From: Pseudomonas sp. P8_229
Lineage (GTDB): Bacteria > Pseudomonadota > Gammaproteobacteria > Pseudomonadales > Pseudomonadaceae
Assembly (NCBI RefSeq): GCF_034008635.1
Contig: NZ_CP125378.1
Span: 2,098,001-2,162,000 of the forward strand
Reading direction: 5' to 3'
DNA length: 64,000 nucleotides
Both the position numbers and the translations under genes were made by a program. This document shows, in pieces, positions 1 through 8,707 of this stretch. Under the pieces are notes generated by a model that was not told the DNA's origin, searched no databases, and worked only from the letters and a program-made list of their open reading frames with translations. The stretch's first letter is position 1. Each line of letters begins with the position of its first letter.

Positions 1-2193
1 CTCATCGAGCCGCTGTGGTAACGGCCACGGCAGCAGGTTACGGACGATGCTCGACAGGTCCAGATTGGCGAAATGACTGAGCCGCGAGACCTTGCCCAGA
101 TATGGCATCAGCCAGTCTTCGAGGTTTTTCAGCAACGTCGCGTCGCTGACATCCGGCCATTGGCTTTCGACCTGAGCGTTCAGATCCAGCTGCCGCAGCA
201 GGGCGACCCGCGCCTGCCACTGACGCAGCTCCGGCGTCCACGGCAGCAACTCCAGACCTTTGCGCCGCACCAGATTGACCAGCGCCTGACTGCGTGCCGC
301 TTCGTCGAGACCGGTCAACGGTTCGCGGCTGAGGATCAGCTCGCCGACCTTGCGCTGACGCTCGGCGCGCAGCACGCCTTCGCGTTCGTCCCAGTCCAGT
401 TGATCGACGCAACTGACCTGCTCAGCCAACACTGAATCGAACAGCGCCGGATCGAAATCCGCCGCCAGATAAATCCGTTCCTCGCGCTGACCCTGACGGC
501 TGCCGAGGTCGGCAATCACAATCCATGGCTCCTTCATCAGGCTGTCGGCTTCAGCGAACAGCGCGGCGCGTCCATTGGCCAGACGATATTCCGCGCCACC
601 GGCACGCCGCTGTTGGGCGACGCGGTCCGGGTAGGCCAGCACCAGCAGCGCGCCGAGCCAGCGCGGATGATCGGGATCGCTGACCGGCGCGCTCGCCTTG
701 CCGCGCAAGTAACCGCGATACTGTCGCGCCAATTGCCGGGCCCGTTGCACGCCACCCTGTGCACCGCGCGCCGCACGTTCTTCACCGCAGAGCAGGACCA
801 AGCGGCTGTGCAGATCAGCGCCGGCACCGCGCAGGATATCGCGCTCGCCGAGCAGTGCCGCAACGTCGCACGCCATGTTCGCCAGCCCCAGCGCCTGACC
901 GCGCAGCAACAGATGGGCGATGCGCGGATGCGCCGGCAGTTCAGCCATGGCCTGACCGTGCGCGGTCAACGTTTCGCCTTCGAGCGCGCCGAGTCGCTGC
1001 AACAGATCCCGTGCCTGTGCATAGGCCGCCGTCGGTGGCACATCGAGCCAGACCAGTTCGCCCGGAGTCACGCCCCAACGCCCGAGTTGCAGCGCCAGGC
1101 TCGCCAGGTCCGCCGAAAGAATTTCCGCGCTGCCGTAAGCGGCGAGTTGTTCGTGCTGGTCCTGTGACCACAGGCGATAACACACCCCCGGCTCCAGACG
1201 CCCCGCCCGGCCGGCGCGTTGGGTGGCGCTGGCCTTGGAAATGCGTTGGGTGTCGAGGCGGGTCATGCCGCTGCCAGGGTCGAAACGCGGCACCCGCGCC
1301 AGCCCGGCATCGATCACCACACGCACGCCATTGATGGTCAAACTGGTCTCGGCGATGTTGGTCGCCAGCACCACTTTGCGCTGGCCGGTGGGAGCCGGGT
1401 CGATCGCGGCGCGCTGCGCATTCAGATCCAGTTCGCCGTGCAGCGGGCAGAGCAACACGTCGCTGCGCTCGCCAATGGCATCGCTCAGTTGCTGATGCAC
1501 GCGACGGATTTCCGCCTGCCCCGGAAGGAACACCAGCAGGCTGCCGGTCTCATCGTGCAGGGCTTCAAGTACGGTCTGGGTCACGTGCTGGTCGATGTAT
1601 TCGCCGGGCTGGAACGGCCGCCCCCAGCGCATCGTCACCGGGAACATGCGCCCTTCGCTGCGCAGGATCGGCGCGTCATCCAGCAAGCCGGCCAGACGTT
1701 CGCCTTCCAGCGTTGCCGACATCAGCAAAATCTTCAGCGGCTGTTCAGCTCGGAACAGTTCACGACCGTTCAAACTGAGCGCCAATGCCAGATCGGCATC
1801 GAGGCTACGCTCGTGGAATTCGTCGAAGATCAGCAGGCCCACGCCTTCCAGCGCCGGATCGTCCTGCAGGCGCCGGGTGAGAATGCCTTCGGTGACCACC
1901 TCGATACGGGTGTTGGGGCCGACCTTGCTGTCGAGGCGGATGCGATAACCGACGGTTTCACCGACCTTCTCGCCCAGTTCGCTGGCCAGTCGTTCAGCCG
2001 CCGCACGCGCTGCGAGACGCCGCGGTTCGAGCATGAGGATGGTCTGCCCGGCCAGCCACGCTTCATCGAGCAAGGCCAGGGGCACGCGGGTGGTTTTACC
2101 GGCGCCGGGCGGTGCTTCGAGCACAGCTTCGTGGCGTGTCGCCAACGCTTCACGCAGGGCAGGTAAAACTTCATCGATCGGCAAAGAAATCAT
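1..2193 (-). CDS. hrpB: ATP-dependent RNA helicase HrpB (3' end cut by window edge)
   Basis: DEAH-family helicase. The frame is open from an ATG at 2193 to base 1, so 731 residues are present; the family is usually about 840, so the C-terminus lies outside the window. Visible motifs are Walker A PPGAGKTT (GKT at residues 32-34), motif II DEFH at 124-127 followed by ERS, motif III SATLEGE, and motif V-like NIAETSLTINGV in the second RecA domain. The length after the helicase core matches the HrpB C-terminal region. HrpB is an RNA helicase of poorly defined cellular role. The family call is firm. Confidence 0.95.
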   Translation of the reverse strand, partial: MISLPIDEVLPALREALATRHEAVLEAPPGAGKTTRVPLALLDEAWLAGQTILMLEPRRLAARAAAERLASELGEKVGETVGYRIRLDSKVGPNTRIEVVTEGILTRRLQDDPALEGVGLLIFDEFHERSLDADLALALSLNGRELFRAEQPLKILLMSATLEGERLAGLLDDAPILRSEGRMFPVTMRWGRPFQPGEYIDQHVTQTVLEALHDETGSLLVFLPGQAEIRRVHQQLSDAIGERSDVLLCPLHGELDLNAQRAAIDPAPTGQRKVVLATNIAETSLTINGVRVVIDAGLARVPRFDPGSGMTRLDTQRISKASATQRAGRAGRLEPGVCYRLWSQDQHEQLAAYGSAEILSADLASLALQLGRWGVTPGELVWLDVPPTAAYAQARDLLQRLGALEGETLTAHGQAMAELPAHPRIAHLLLRGQALGLANMACDVAALLGERDILRGAGADLHSRLVLLCGEERAARGAQGGVQRARQLARQYRGYLRGKASAPVSDPDHPRWLGALLVLAYPDRVAQQRRAGGAEYRLANGRAALFAEADSLMKEPWIVIADLGSRQGQREERIYLAADFDPALFDSVLAEQVSCVDQLDWDEREGVLRAERQRKVGELILSREPLTGLDEAARSQALVNLVRRKGLELLPWTPELRQWQARVALLRQLDLNAQVESQWPDVSDATLLKNLEDWLMPYLGKVSRLSHFANLDLSSIVRNLLPWPLPQRLDE

Positions 2194-2556
2194 GCTGGCT
2201 CCCCAGGGCGTGCCCACCGTAAATTGCGAGTCGCGTTAAAGCTGTGAGCGTGCCAGGCAAGGCGCGGGACGCAGGTGAGGGTCGTTTCCTTGCCAAGTCC
2301 CGCAACGCAGCATGGCGTGCTCACAGCATTAGCCCGGAGGGCCGAACCCCGACAGGATTCATCAGCCTTCACGCGGTGTCGATCTGGAGAAAACAACTTC
2401 AATCCTCAACATATTTCGGTAGGGGTGAGACGAGGCCGCAATTTACTGTGGGCATGCCCTGCCAGCCGCGAGTATAACGGCGAACTGCTTGGCGTTCGTC
2501 AGGGTCTTAACTTCACAAGACGAAGCTTCGTTAATAGATGACTCAGGAGATTTTCC
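2194..2556. other. Intergenic region between divergent hrpB and a lipoprotein gene
   Basis: A 363-base divergent gap. I see no convincing gene in it. Its main content is a long imperfect inverted repeat at 2241-2327, listed separately, and a short palindrome ACGAAGCTTCGT about 25 bases before the lipoprotein start. A promoter for each flanking gene should lie here, but I cannot place one confidently. Confidence 0.6.
2241..2327. repeat. Long imperfect inverted repeat (structured DNA/RNA element)
   Basis: The outer arms GCTGTGAGC (2241-2249) and GCTCACAGC (2319-2327) are perfectly complementary. Further inside are GCGGGAC with GTCCCGC and GGCAAG with CTTGCC, so most of the 87 bases can fold into a branched hairpin. 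It does not resemble the three REP classes found elsewhere in this window. It could be an RNA structure in the leader of either divergent gene or a different intergenic repeat. Confidence 0.6.
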
Positions 2557-2976
2557 ATGCGCTTACCTTCTCGCCTGATCGGCGGTGTACTGGTCGCCAC
2601 CCTGCTCACTCAACTCACTGCCTGCGGTTCGATTTTCTACCCGGACCGTCGCGGCCAGATCGACGGCAAGATTGACCCGGCGATTGCCGTGCTCGACGCT
2701 GTGGGCCTGCTGTTCTACGTGATTCCCGGCCTGATCGCCTTTGCGGTCGACTTCACCACCGGCGCGATCTATTTCGAACCGGGCCACACCGCCCAGGTCG
2801 ATCCGGCCAAGCTGAAACAAGCCATTGGCCCGGACGGTCAGGTCGATAACCTCAAGTTGCAGGCTATTCTCGAAACAGAACTGGGCCGCAACCTGCCACT
2901 GGACGATCCACGTCTGATCCAGCACAAGGGCAGCACTCAACAACTGGCGATGTTTGGCCTGCAACCTGCCGCATAA
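2557..2976 (+). CDS. Small predicted outer-membrane lipoprotein
   Basis: 139 residues. The N-terminus is a lipoprotein signal with lipobox LTAC (Cys23), followed by GSIFYPDRRGQ. A hydrophobic segment (about residues 48-66, LLFYVIPGLIAFAVDF) suggests membrane association. The C-terminal half is charged and soluble-looking. It is preceded by a good ribosome site, CAGGAG. It sits 15 bases before the cation exporter gene on the same strand, so they are probably cotranscribed. An orthologue occupies the same place next to the exporter in PAO1 (recalled). Function unknown; I do not recognise a characterised domain. Confidence 0.85.
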   Translation: MRLPSRLIGGVLVATLLTQLTACGSIFYPDRRGQIDGKIDPAIAVLDAVGLLFYVIPGLIAFAVDFTTGAIYFEPGHTAQVDPAKLKQAIGPDGQVDNLKLQAILETELGRNLPLDDPRLIQHKGSTQQLAMFGLQPAA

Positions 2977-2991
2977 GGACATTACGACCAC

Positions 2992-3900
2992 ATGACCACC
3001 AGCCCCGAACACGCCCGCCTGCTGCGGCTGGCGACCCGCGCCTCGGTCGCGGTGGCCTGCACGCTGATCATCGCCAAAGCCATCGCCTGGTGGCTCAGCG
3101 GTTCGGTGAGCATGCTCGCCGGCCTCACCGACTCGGCGCTGGATGGCGTTACCTCGCTGCTCAATCTGCTGGCGGTGCATTACGCGCTGCGCCCGGCCGA
3201 TGACGATCACCGTTACGGTCACGGCAAGGCCGAGTCGCTGGCGGGTATGGCTCAGGCACTGTTCATCGGTGGCAGTGCGGTGCTGATTGCCTTTCAGGCG
3301 TACGAACGCATCCAGCAACCAGAGCCGCTGGGCGCGCCTTGGTTGAGCATTGGGGTGATCGTATTCTCGCTGCTGCTGACCGCTGCGCTACTGACATTGC
3401 AACATCGGGTGATCAAGCAGACCGGCTCCAACGCGGTGCGCGCCGACTCGCTGCACTACCGCTCGGACATGCTGCTCAACGGCAGCATTCTGATCGCGCT
3501 GGTCCTCGCCGGCATGGGCTTTCATCAGCTCGATGCATGGTTCGGCCTGGGGATTGCGGCGTACATTTTGTGGAGTGCGGTTCAGATCGCCCGGGAAAGT
3601 TTTTCGGTGCTGATGGATGAAGAGCTGCCAACGGACGTCAGTCAGCACATGCTCGAACTGGCCTGCGGCGTACCCGGCGTGCTGGGCGCACATGATCTGC
3701 GCACGCGGATCTCGGGCAATCACTGGTTCGTGCAGTTGCACCTGGAGTTGCCGGGAGAGCTGACCCTGTCAGTCGCCCACGGCATCAGCGATCAGGCGGC
3801 GGATGCGATTCACGCCGCCTACCCGCGAGCCGAGGTGCTGGTGCACGCCGACCCGCAGGAAGTGGTCAAGACCGAACGGGCGCAAACCCGGCTTCAGTAA
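2992..3900 (+). CDS. fieF: Cation diffusion facilitator, FieF/YiiP type (divalent metal exporter)
   Basis: 302-residue CDF transporter that exports Fe(II)/Zn(II)-type ions in exchange for protons across the inner membrane. The membrane domain has the site A residues: D47 and D51 in LTDSALDG, and H155 and D159 in SLHYRSD. The cytoplasmic-side cluster DDDHRYGHGK around 70-79 matches the second zinc site region of YiiP. The C-terminal 90 residues form the usual cytoplasmic metal-sensing domain. The ribosome site AAGGA precedes the ATG. The 3' end overlaps the convergent gene by 7 bases. The family is certain; the physiological metal is inferred from homology. Confidence 0.93.
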   Translation: MTTSPEHARLLRLATRASVAVACTLIIAKAIAWWLSGSVSMLAGLTDSALDGVTSLLNLLAVHYALRPADDDHRYGHGKAESLAGMAQALFIGGSAVLIAFQAYERIQQPEPLGAPWLSIGVIVFSLLLTAALLTLQHRVIKQTGSNAVRADSLHYRSDMLLNGSILIALVLAGMGFHQLDAWFGLGIAAYILWSAVQIARESFSVLMDEELPTDVSQHMLELACGVPGVLGAHDLRTRISGNHWFVQLHLELPGELTLSVAHGISDQAADAIHAAYPRAEVLVHADPQEVVKTERAQTRLQ

Positions 3901-4961
3901 GACACCTGATAACCGCGACTGCTCAGGCAATTGCCCTGAGCCTGACGGTAGGCCTGCACCACTTCGGGCGCCGGTTGATACGTCGCGGTACGCGGATCGA
4001 AACCGCTTTGCTGTACCGCGTATTGGTAGCACTGGTAACCGTCCTGCTGGACTTGTTCCGGCGACTGACCGTTGGCGGGATAAGCCTCGACGTCATAACC
4101 CTGGGATTGCGGCTGCGGTTGCGGCGGTTGCTGCACCGGCGGCTCGACCACCACGTAATCCTGGGTGGCTTCCTGATAGGCGTAATAGGAGCCGGCAGCG
4201 AGGAACAGCAGCGCACCGCCGATCCACACTTCACGCGCATAGTCCGGCAGATACTGGGTACGAATCCCACGTGGCGGTTGCACGACGATGTAGCGCGGGC
4301 CTTGCGGGCGATACCAGTAGCCACCGGAATAGAAGTAATCCTGGCCGCGATACGGCACACGGTATTCGCGATCCGGGAAGCGGTCGATCACATGCCCCGG
4401 GCGGTACTGCGGGCCTGGGCCCCAGCCGTTGCCATGCCCGTCCGGGCGGCCCGGCCAGCGATTGTCATTGGGCCGGTTGCCGGTTTGCCATTGCTGGTTG
4501 TGGTAACCATTCTGCGGACGCTCGTCGCGGTAGTAACCCTGGCGCGGTTCCTGGGTCTGACGCACGGCGTCGGGCCGTGGCTGGATCGGCAGATTGTTCG
4601 CCGGTGGCGGTGGCGCCTGATGAACCGGAGCAGGCGGGTTGGGCGCGCGGTTCTGGTTCTGCCACTGACCGTTGTTTTGCCATTGACCGTTATTATTGTG
4701 CTGCTGGCTGTTGTGCTCGAACTGGCGGCTGTTGTCGCCACGAATGATTTCGTTGTTCTGCGGCCGCGGCTGATTTTGCGGCGGCGGATTGTTCTGCCCG
4801 TGCGGCTGACGCTCGCCGCCATGCCCCTGATTGCCCTGATGTTCACCACCGTGCCCGTTATTCTCGGGACCACGATTCTGTGGCTCGTCGGCAAGCGCTT
4901 GCGCACTGACGCTCACACACAGCAAACCAACACCGGCCAGACGCCAGATGCGCGACTTCAT
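3894..4961 (-). CDS. Secreted Q/N/P-rich protein with a YXYSGGYWY-type C-terminal domain (DUF6515-like)
   Basis: 355 residues from the ATG at 4961, chosen because it begins a clean Sec signal peptide ending SAQALA before DEPQ. Residues about 25-200 are low complexity, very rich in Gln, Asn, Pro, Gly and His, with short tandem units such as NGQWQN. The C-terminal half is folded-looking: YRGQDYFYSGGYWYRPQG, then PPRGI, one hydrophobic segment (EVWIGGALLFLAAGSYYAY) and a Cys-containing tail. This C-terminal pattern resembles proteins labelled DUF6515 in pseudomonads. Function unknown. An upstream in-frame ATG at 5045 would add 28 residues before the signal peptide and is less likely. Confidence 0.85.
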   Translation of the reverse strand: MKSRIWRLAGVGLLCVSVSAQALADEPQNRGPENNGHGGEHQGNQGHGGERQPHGQNNPPPQNQPRPQNNEIIRGDNSRQFEHNSQQHNNNGQWQNNGQWQNQNRAPNPPAPVHQAPPPPANNLPIQPRPDAVRQTQEPRQGYYRDERPQNGYHNQQWQTGNRPNDNRWPGRPDGHGNGWGPGPQYRPGHVIDRFPDREYRVPYRGQDYFYSGGYWYRPQGPRYIVVQPPRGIRTQYLPDYAREVWIGGALLFLAAGSYYAYQEATQDYVVVEPPVQQPPQPQPQSQGYDVEAYPANGQSPEQVQQDGYQCYQYAVQQSGFDPRTATYQPAPEVVQAYRQAQGNCLSSRGYQVSY

Positions 4962-5097
4962 GCTTTTCCTCACTGCGGGTAATAAGGGGCTTGTAACTAA
5001 GACCGGGAATACACACACCGGGTTCTGCGACAGGTTATCAGTCACGAAACTTATTTATTGAGGATGGCGGCGCTGCAAGGCACAAAAATCGCAGGCA

Positions 5098-5128
5098 AGA
5101 AAAAAGGGAGACCCGTCGGCCTCCCTTC
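5098..5128 (-). terminator. Rho-independent terminator on the minus strand, without an assigned gene
   Basis: Read on the minus strand, AAGGGAG (5127-5121) pairs with CTCCCTT (5110-5104) around a 10-base loop and is followed by a run of T. There is no T-run on the plus-strand side, so it ends a transcript coming from the right, from within 5128-5400. No recognised gene lies there. Confidence 0.75.
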
Positions 5129-5354
5129 TAGAGAACTTCGTCCTGGCTCGACGCTTTTGACGTCGGCTCACCTCACGCCGTCTTCTGGACAGTGTGCAGC
5201 TCGGGGGCCGGCACATCCCCGGTGGGGGTGGCGGCCGCGGCGGGCCTGATTGGGCGGGCCGCAGTGGACTGTGTTACCGAGCAGTGATTCTGGTGATAAG
5301 AATAGGCCGGAGGCCGCGACAGAGGATTGCGAAGATTGCTCAAATAAACACCAC

Positions 5355-5384
5355 TTGCGCAATTTTTAACCCTGGATAGATAAT
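5355..5384 (+). promoter_or_regulatory. Candidate sigma-70 promoter for the Lrp-family gene
   Basis: TTGCGC at 5355-5360 and GATAAT at 5379-5384 are separated by 18 bases and lie 33 bases before the ATG. This is a match by eye only. Confidence 0.4.
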
Positions 5385-5416
5385 CCGCCGCAATAGTTAC
5401 AACCAAGGACAGATTC

Positions 5417-5896
5417 ATGAGCAAACTCGACCGTTATGACCTGAGTATTTTGGCTGAATTGCAGCGCGACGCCCGCATCTCCAACCAGGAACTGGCCGAG
5501 CGCATCGGTCTGTCGCCCTCGCCCTGCTCGCGCCGGGTCAAGCAACTGGAGGACGACGGCTACATCTCACGCCAGGTCGCCCTGCTCGATCGCAAGATGC
5601 TCGGCCTGAGCCTGACCGCCTACGTGCTGATCGGCATGGACCGGCACACACCGGAGCGTTTCGAAAACTTCGAAGCGGCGATCCGCACCCTGCCGCAGGT
5701 ACTGGAATGCAGCCTGGTGACCGGCGTCGATGCCGACTATCAGTTGAAAGTGGTGGTGCCGGACATGGATCACTATCAAAAGCTGCTGCTGGGGCACCTG
5801 ACCCGGATTGAAGGGGTGACCAGCGTGCGCTCGAGTTTTGTGCTGAATCAGGTGCTCAACAGCACTGAATTGCCGCTGACGCATCTGCGCAGCTGA
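5417..5896 (+). CDS. Lrp/AsnC-family transcriptional regulator
   Basis: 159 residues, the usual Lrp length. The N-terminal winged helix-turn-helix is DLSILAELQRDARISNQELA followed by ERIGLSPSPCSRRVKQLE. The C-terminal RAM/AsnC ligand-binding domain follows, with GVDADYQLKVVVPDMDHYQ. These proteins form octamers or hexadecamers that sense amino acids. The target is unknown; regulation of its own divergent upstream region is typical of the family. It differs from the global Lrp paralogue, so I give no symbol. Confidence 0.9.
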   Translation: MSKLDRYDLSILAELQRDARISNQELAERIGLSPSPCSRRVKQLEDDGYISRQVALLDRKMLGLSLTAYVLIGMDRHTPERFENFEAAIRTLPQVLECSLVTGVDADYQLKVVVPDMDHYQKLLLGHLTRIEGVTSVRSSFVLNQVLNSTELPLTHLRS

Positions 5897-5903
5897 AACC
5901 GCT

Positions 5904-5996
5904 TTCGCGAGCAAGCCCGCTCCCACAATTGGTCTTCGTCGAGCACACAATTTGTGTACCACCGAGCTCACCTGTGGGAGCGGACTTGCTCGCGAA
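5904..5996. repeat. REPIN, class A (CGCGAGCAAGCCCGCTCCCACA)
   Basis: Two inverted REP copies at 5904-5927 and 5973-5996 flank a short spacer between the Lrp gene and the DUF2788 gene. The same sequence class recurs at 31.7, 54.0 and 58.1 kb. Confidence 0.9.
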
Positions 5997-6113
5997 GAGG
6001 CCGGTACAGGCAGCCCCTCACTGCGGCACACCGACGCAGGTCAATGCGGCCTCAGCTACCCTCGGCGTATAATCGCCAAGCCCTTTCAGCCGCGCCTGCG
6101 CCGGAGATGCCCA

Positions 6114-6323
6114 ATGGATCCTGCAGTATTCGAAGAGTGGATGATGACTGGCCTGGTCAGCATCCTGATCATTTTCATGGGTTTCATCGTCTGGGATCTG
6201 GCGAAGAAGTCCAAGGCCGGGCGCTTCGGCTCGTTCATCCTGTTCTTCGTGCTGGGCCTGGGCGTGGCCGCGTTCATCATCAAGAGTGTGGTGATCGGCC
6301 TGATCGAATCCGGCGCTCTATAG
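6114..6323 (+). CDS. Small membrane protein, DUF2788 family
   Basis: 69 residues starting [18 protein letters not shown]. Two hydrophobic helices (about 12-28 and 39-62) are separated by a basic cytoplasmic loop, [12 protein letters not shown]. The ATG at 6114 was chosen because the protein then matches the short family size; the open frame extends further upstream but lacks membrane-protein character there. It is convergent with rluE, overlapping its stop by 6 bases. Function unknown. Confidence 0.85.
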   Translation: MDPAVFEEWMMTGLVSILIIFMGFIVWDLAKKSKAGRFGSFILFFVLGLGVAAFIIKSVVIGLIESGAL

Positions 6324-6953
6324 ACGCGCCGGTACTTCTTTCCATTGGCCCTGATCGAGCCCTTCGATCGTCCAGTCGCCAATCCTGACCCGCACCAGCC
6401 GCAACGTCGGCAGCCCGACCGCTGCGGTCATCCGCCGAACCTGACGGTTACGCCCTTCGCGAATCACCAGCTCCAGCCAGGTTGTCGGAATGGTCGCGCG
6501 AAAGCGTACCGGCGGATTGCGCGGCCACAGCTCGGGCTCATCCAGTTGCCGCGCTTCGGCGGGCAAGGTCATGCCGTCATTCAGTTCGACGCCGTCACGC
6601 AGACGCTGCAACTGCTCAGCCGTCGGCACGCCTTCGACCTGCACCCAATAGGTTTTCGCCAGCTTGTGCTTGGGATCGGCGATCCGCGCCTGCAACTGGC
6701 CGTCGTTGGTCAGCAGCAGCAAACCTTCGCTGTCGCGGTCCAGCCGTCCGGCCGGGTAGATGCCCGGAACGTCGATGTAATCCTTGAGCGTCGCTCGCCC
6801 TTCGCCATCGCTGAATTGCGTCAGCACATCGAACGGTTTGTTGAACAGGATCAGCTTCGGCTCGGCCGGCGGCGCCTTGGCGACACGGCGCGGTGAGGAA
6901 GACTGAGGCTTCACGCCAGGGCGACGGGAAGGTGGACGCGGGGGACGGGACAT
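6318..6953 (-). CDS. rluE: 23S rRNA pseudouridine synthase RluE (RsuA family)
   Basis: 211 residues. After a basic, Pro/Arg-rich N-terminal tail, the catalytic block [17 protein letters not shown] contains the active-site Asp of the RsuA/RluB/E/F families. [12 protein letters not shown] and [12 protein letters not shown], the conserved C-terminal motif, follow. There is no N-terminal S4 domain, which fits RluE (modifies U2457 of 23S rRNA in E. coli) rather than RsuA or RluB. The exact target is inferred from homology. Confidence 0.9.
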   Translation of the reverse strand: MSRPPRPPSRRPGVKPQSSSPRRVAKAPPAEPKLILFNKPFDVLTQFSDGEGRATLKDYIDVPGIYPAGRLDRDSEGLLLLTNDGQLQARIADPKHKLAKTYWVQVEGVPTAEQLQRLRDGVELNDGMTLPAEARQLDEPELWPRNPPVRFRATIPTTWLELVIREGRNRQVRRMTAAVGLPTLRLVRVRIGDWTIEGLDQGQWKEVPARL

Positions 6954-7025
6954 AAGAGAACAGACATTTAGCGATCAGGGCTGACAATGCTAGTGCCCCG
7001 ACCACCAAATGACCACGACTAACCG

Positions 7026-8489
7026 TTATCGGAACGGCGGCTCGTCGAAGCTGCGCAGTTTGCGCGAGTGCAGCGAGTTGAGTTCGGTGCGCAGCAGATC
7101 CACCGCCTCGATGCCGATCTTCAAATGCTGGCTGACCGCACGCTCGTAGAACGCGTTGGCCGAGCCCGGCAGCTTGATTTCACTGTGCAGCGGTTTGTCC
7201 GAAACGCACAGCAACGTGCCGTACGGCACCCGCAGGCGATAACCCTGGGCGGCGATGGTGCCGCTTTCCATGTCCACGGCCACGGCGCGGGACAGGTTGA
7301 TCAGCGGACGTTCCTGGGCCCAGCGCAGCTCCCAGTTGCGGTCGTCGTAGGTCAGCACGGTACCGGTGCGCAGACGCTTTTTCAGCTCTTCGCCCTTCTC
7401 GCCGGTGATGTTGGCGGCTGCTTGCTGCAGCGCCATCTGCACTTCGGCCAGCGCCGGGATCGGAATGTTCGGCGGCACCACGCGGTCGAGAATCCCGTCG
7501 CGACGCATGTAGGCATGGGCCAGCACGTAGTCGCCGATGGTCTGCGACTGACGCAGCCCGCCGCAGTGACCGATCATCAGCCAGCAATGCGGACGCAGCA
7601 CCGCCAGGTGGTCGGTGATGTTCTTGGCGTTGGACGGGCCGACGCCGATGTTGACCAGGGTCACCCCATGGCCATCGCTGGCGATCAGGTGATAGGCCGG
7701 CATCTGATAGCGGTGCCAGACCACGCCGGCGGCAATCGCCGAGGCTTCGCCGTGATCCATACTTTTCTCGATGATCACGTTACCCGGCAGAACCATGCGC
7801 ACGAAACGCGGGTCTTTGCGCAGTTGTTCCAGGCCATGGACGATGAACTGGTCGACATAGCGGTGGTAGTTGGTCAACAGGATCCATGGCTGCACATGGC
7901 GCCAGTCGCTGCCGGTGTAGTGCACCAGGCGACGCAGGGAGAAGTCGACCCGTGCGGCGTCGAACAGTGCCAGTGGCAGCGGATCGGTGTTTTCCCAGTC
8001 ATAGAGACCGTCGGCGATGCCATCGGTGGCAGCGGACAGGTCGGTACTCGGAAACACCCGCGCCAGCACGGCAGCGGTGACGCCGGAGCCGGCCAGCTCA
8101 TCACCCTGCTCGACCACATACGGGTACGGGATGTTCTGTTGGCTGACGCCGACTTCCACGGTCACGGTGAAGTCGTGCATCAACGGCACCAGTTGTTCCA
8201 GCAGGTATTTGCGGAACGCCTTGGGGTGGGTGACGGTGACGCTGTAGGTGCCTGGCAGTTGCACCTTGGCGTACGCGCGGGTGGTCTGCGGGACTTCGCC
8301 CTGGCACAGGTAGGTCAGACGCAGTTCGGGATAACGAAACAGTGCGCGCTGCGCAGCGTCAGGCTCGACGCGATCCTTGAGGTAACGCTTGAGCGCCGAG
8401 TTCAGCGCAGTGGTGGCCCGCTCGTGCAGCTCGGCCAGACGGTCCACGGCTTGTTCGGCGGTTTGAACGACAATAAACGCTTCGGTCAC
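7026..8489 (-). CDS. amn: AMP nucleosidase
   Basis: 487 residues from a GTG at 8489, giving VTEAFIVVQTAEQAVDRL; the E. coli enzyme is 484. AGGAAG stands 7 bases before this GTG, which supports it over the longer frame opening at 8594. The enzyme hydrolyses AMP to adenine and ribose 5-phosphate, controlling purine nucleotide pools. The C-terminal half is a nucleoside-phosphorylase-type fold with VNIGVGPSNAKNITDHLAVL and GHCGGLRQSQ, followed by AVAVDMESGTIAAQGYR, the typical purine/ribose-binding Met-Glu block. It stands alone, with a REPIN downstream of the neighbouring dehydrogenase gene. Confidence 0.95.
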   Translation of the reverse strand: MTEAFIVVQTAEQAVDRLAELHERATTALNSALKRYLKDRVEPDAAQRALFRYPELRLTYLCQGEVPQTTRAYAKVQLPGTYSVTVTHPKAFRKYLLEQLVPLMHDFTVTVEVGVSQQNIPYPYVVEQGDELAGSGVTAAVLARVFPSTDLSAATDGIADGLYDWENTDPLPLALFDAARVDFSLRRLVHYTGSDWRHVQPWILLTNYHRYVDQFIVHGLEQLRKDPRFVRMVLPGNVIIEKSMDHGEASAIAAGVVWHRYQMPAYHLIASDGHGVTLVNIGVGPSNAKNITDHLAVLRPHCWLMIGHCGGLRQSQTIGDYVLAHAYMRRDGILDRVVPPNIPIPALAEVQMALQQAAANITGEKGEELKKRLRTGTVLTYDDRNWELRWAQERPLINLSRAVAVDMESGTIAAQGYRLRVPYGTLLCVSDKPLHSEIKLPGSANAFYERAVSQHLKIGIEAVDLLRTELNSLHSRKLRSFDEPPFR

Positions 8490-8597
8490 GATCAGCTTCC
8501 TGTGTTCTGACTTGCAGAGCTTCATCTTGCCTGCATCGTGACGCCACGGGAACAGTGGCATGTTGGCAACCGCACAATATATGGACACACCCACGAT

Positions 8598-8693
8598 CCC
8601 TGTAGGAGTGAGCCAGCTCGCGATAGCGATGTATCAGTCGACATTTGCATTGACTGGTACACCGCTATCGCGAGCAGGCTCACTCCTACAGGG
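8598..8693. repeat. REPIN, class B (GTAGGAGTGAGCCTGCTCGCGA)
   Basis: Inverted copies CCCTGTAGGAGTGAGCC (from 8598) and GGCTCACTCCTACAGGG (to 8693) with CGCGATAGCG-type inner arms, between amn and the dehydrogenase gene. The same class recurs at 45.3 and 59.8 kb. Confidence 0.9.
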
Positions 8694-8707
8694 GGATTTT
8701 TGGTGTG

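Larger units (their letters stand above)
4962..5416. other. Intergenic region with an orphan minus-strand terminator and the Lrp-gene promoter
   Basis: A 455-base divergent gap. It holds a minus-strand intrinsic terminator at 5098-5128 that no annotated gene explains, and a plausible plus-strand promoter at 5355-5384. Between them the minus strand has an open frame ending at a TGA near 5173, with no good ribosome site and no family I recognise. The stretch may encode a small RNA or a small peptide. Confidence 0.5.

Noticed and set aside
2190..2402. 70-residue minus-strand frame in the hrpB leader
   Set aside because: It overlaps the long inverted repeat and the hrpB start, has no ribosome site and no recognisable features.
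3975..4982. 335-residue plus-strand frame opposite the Q/N-rich protein gene
   Set aside because: It is a shadow of the minus-strand gene; its Leu/Arg-rich composition comes from the complementary low-complexity codons, and it has no start context.
7068..8510. 480-residue plus-strand frame opposite amn
   Set aside because: Antisense shadow of amn, rich in His/Gln/Val with no family features.
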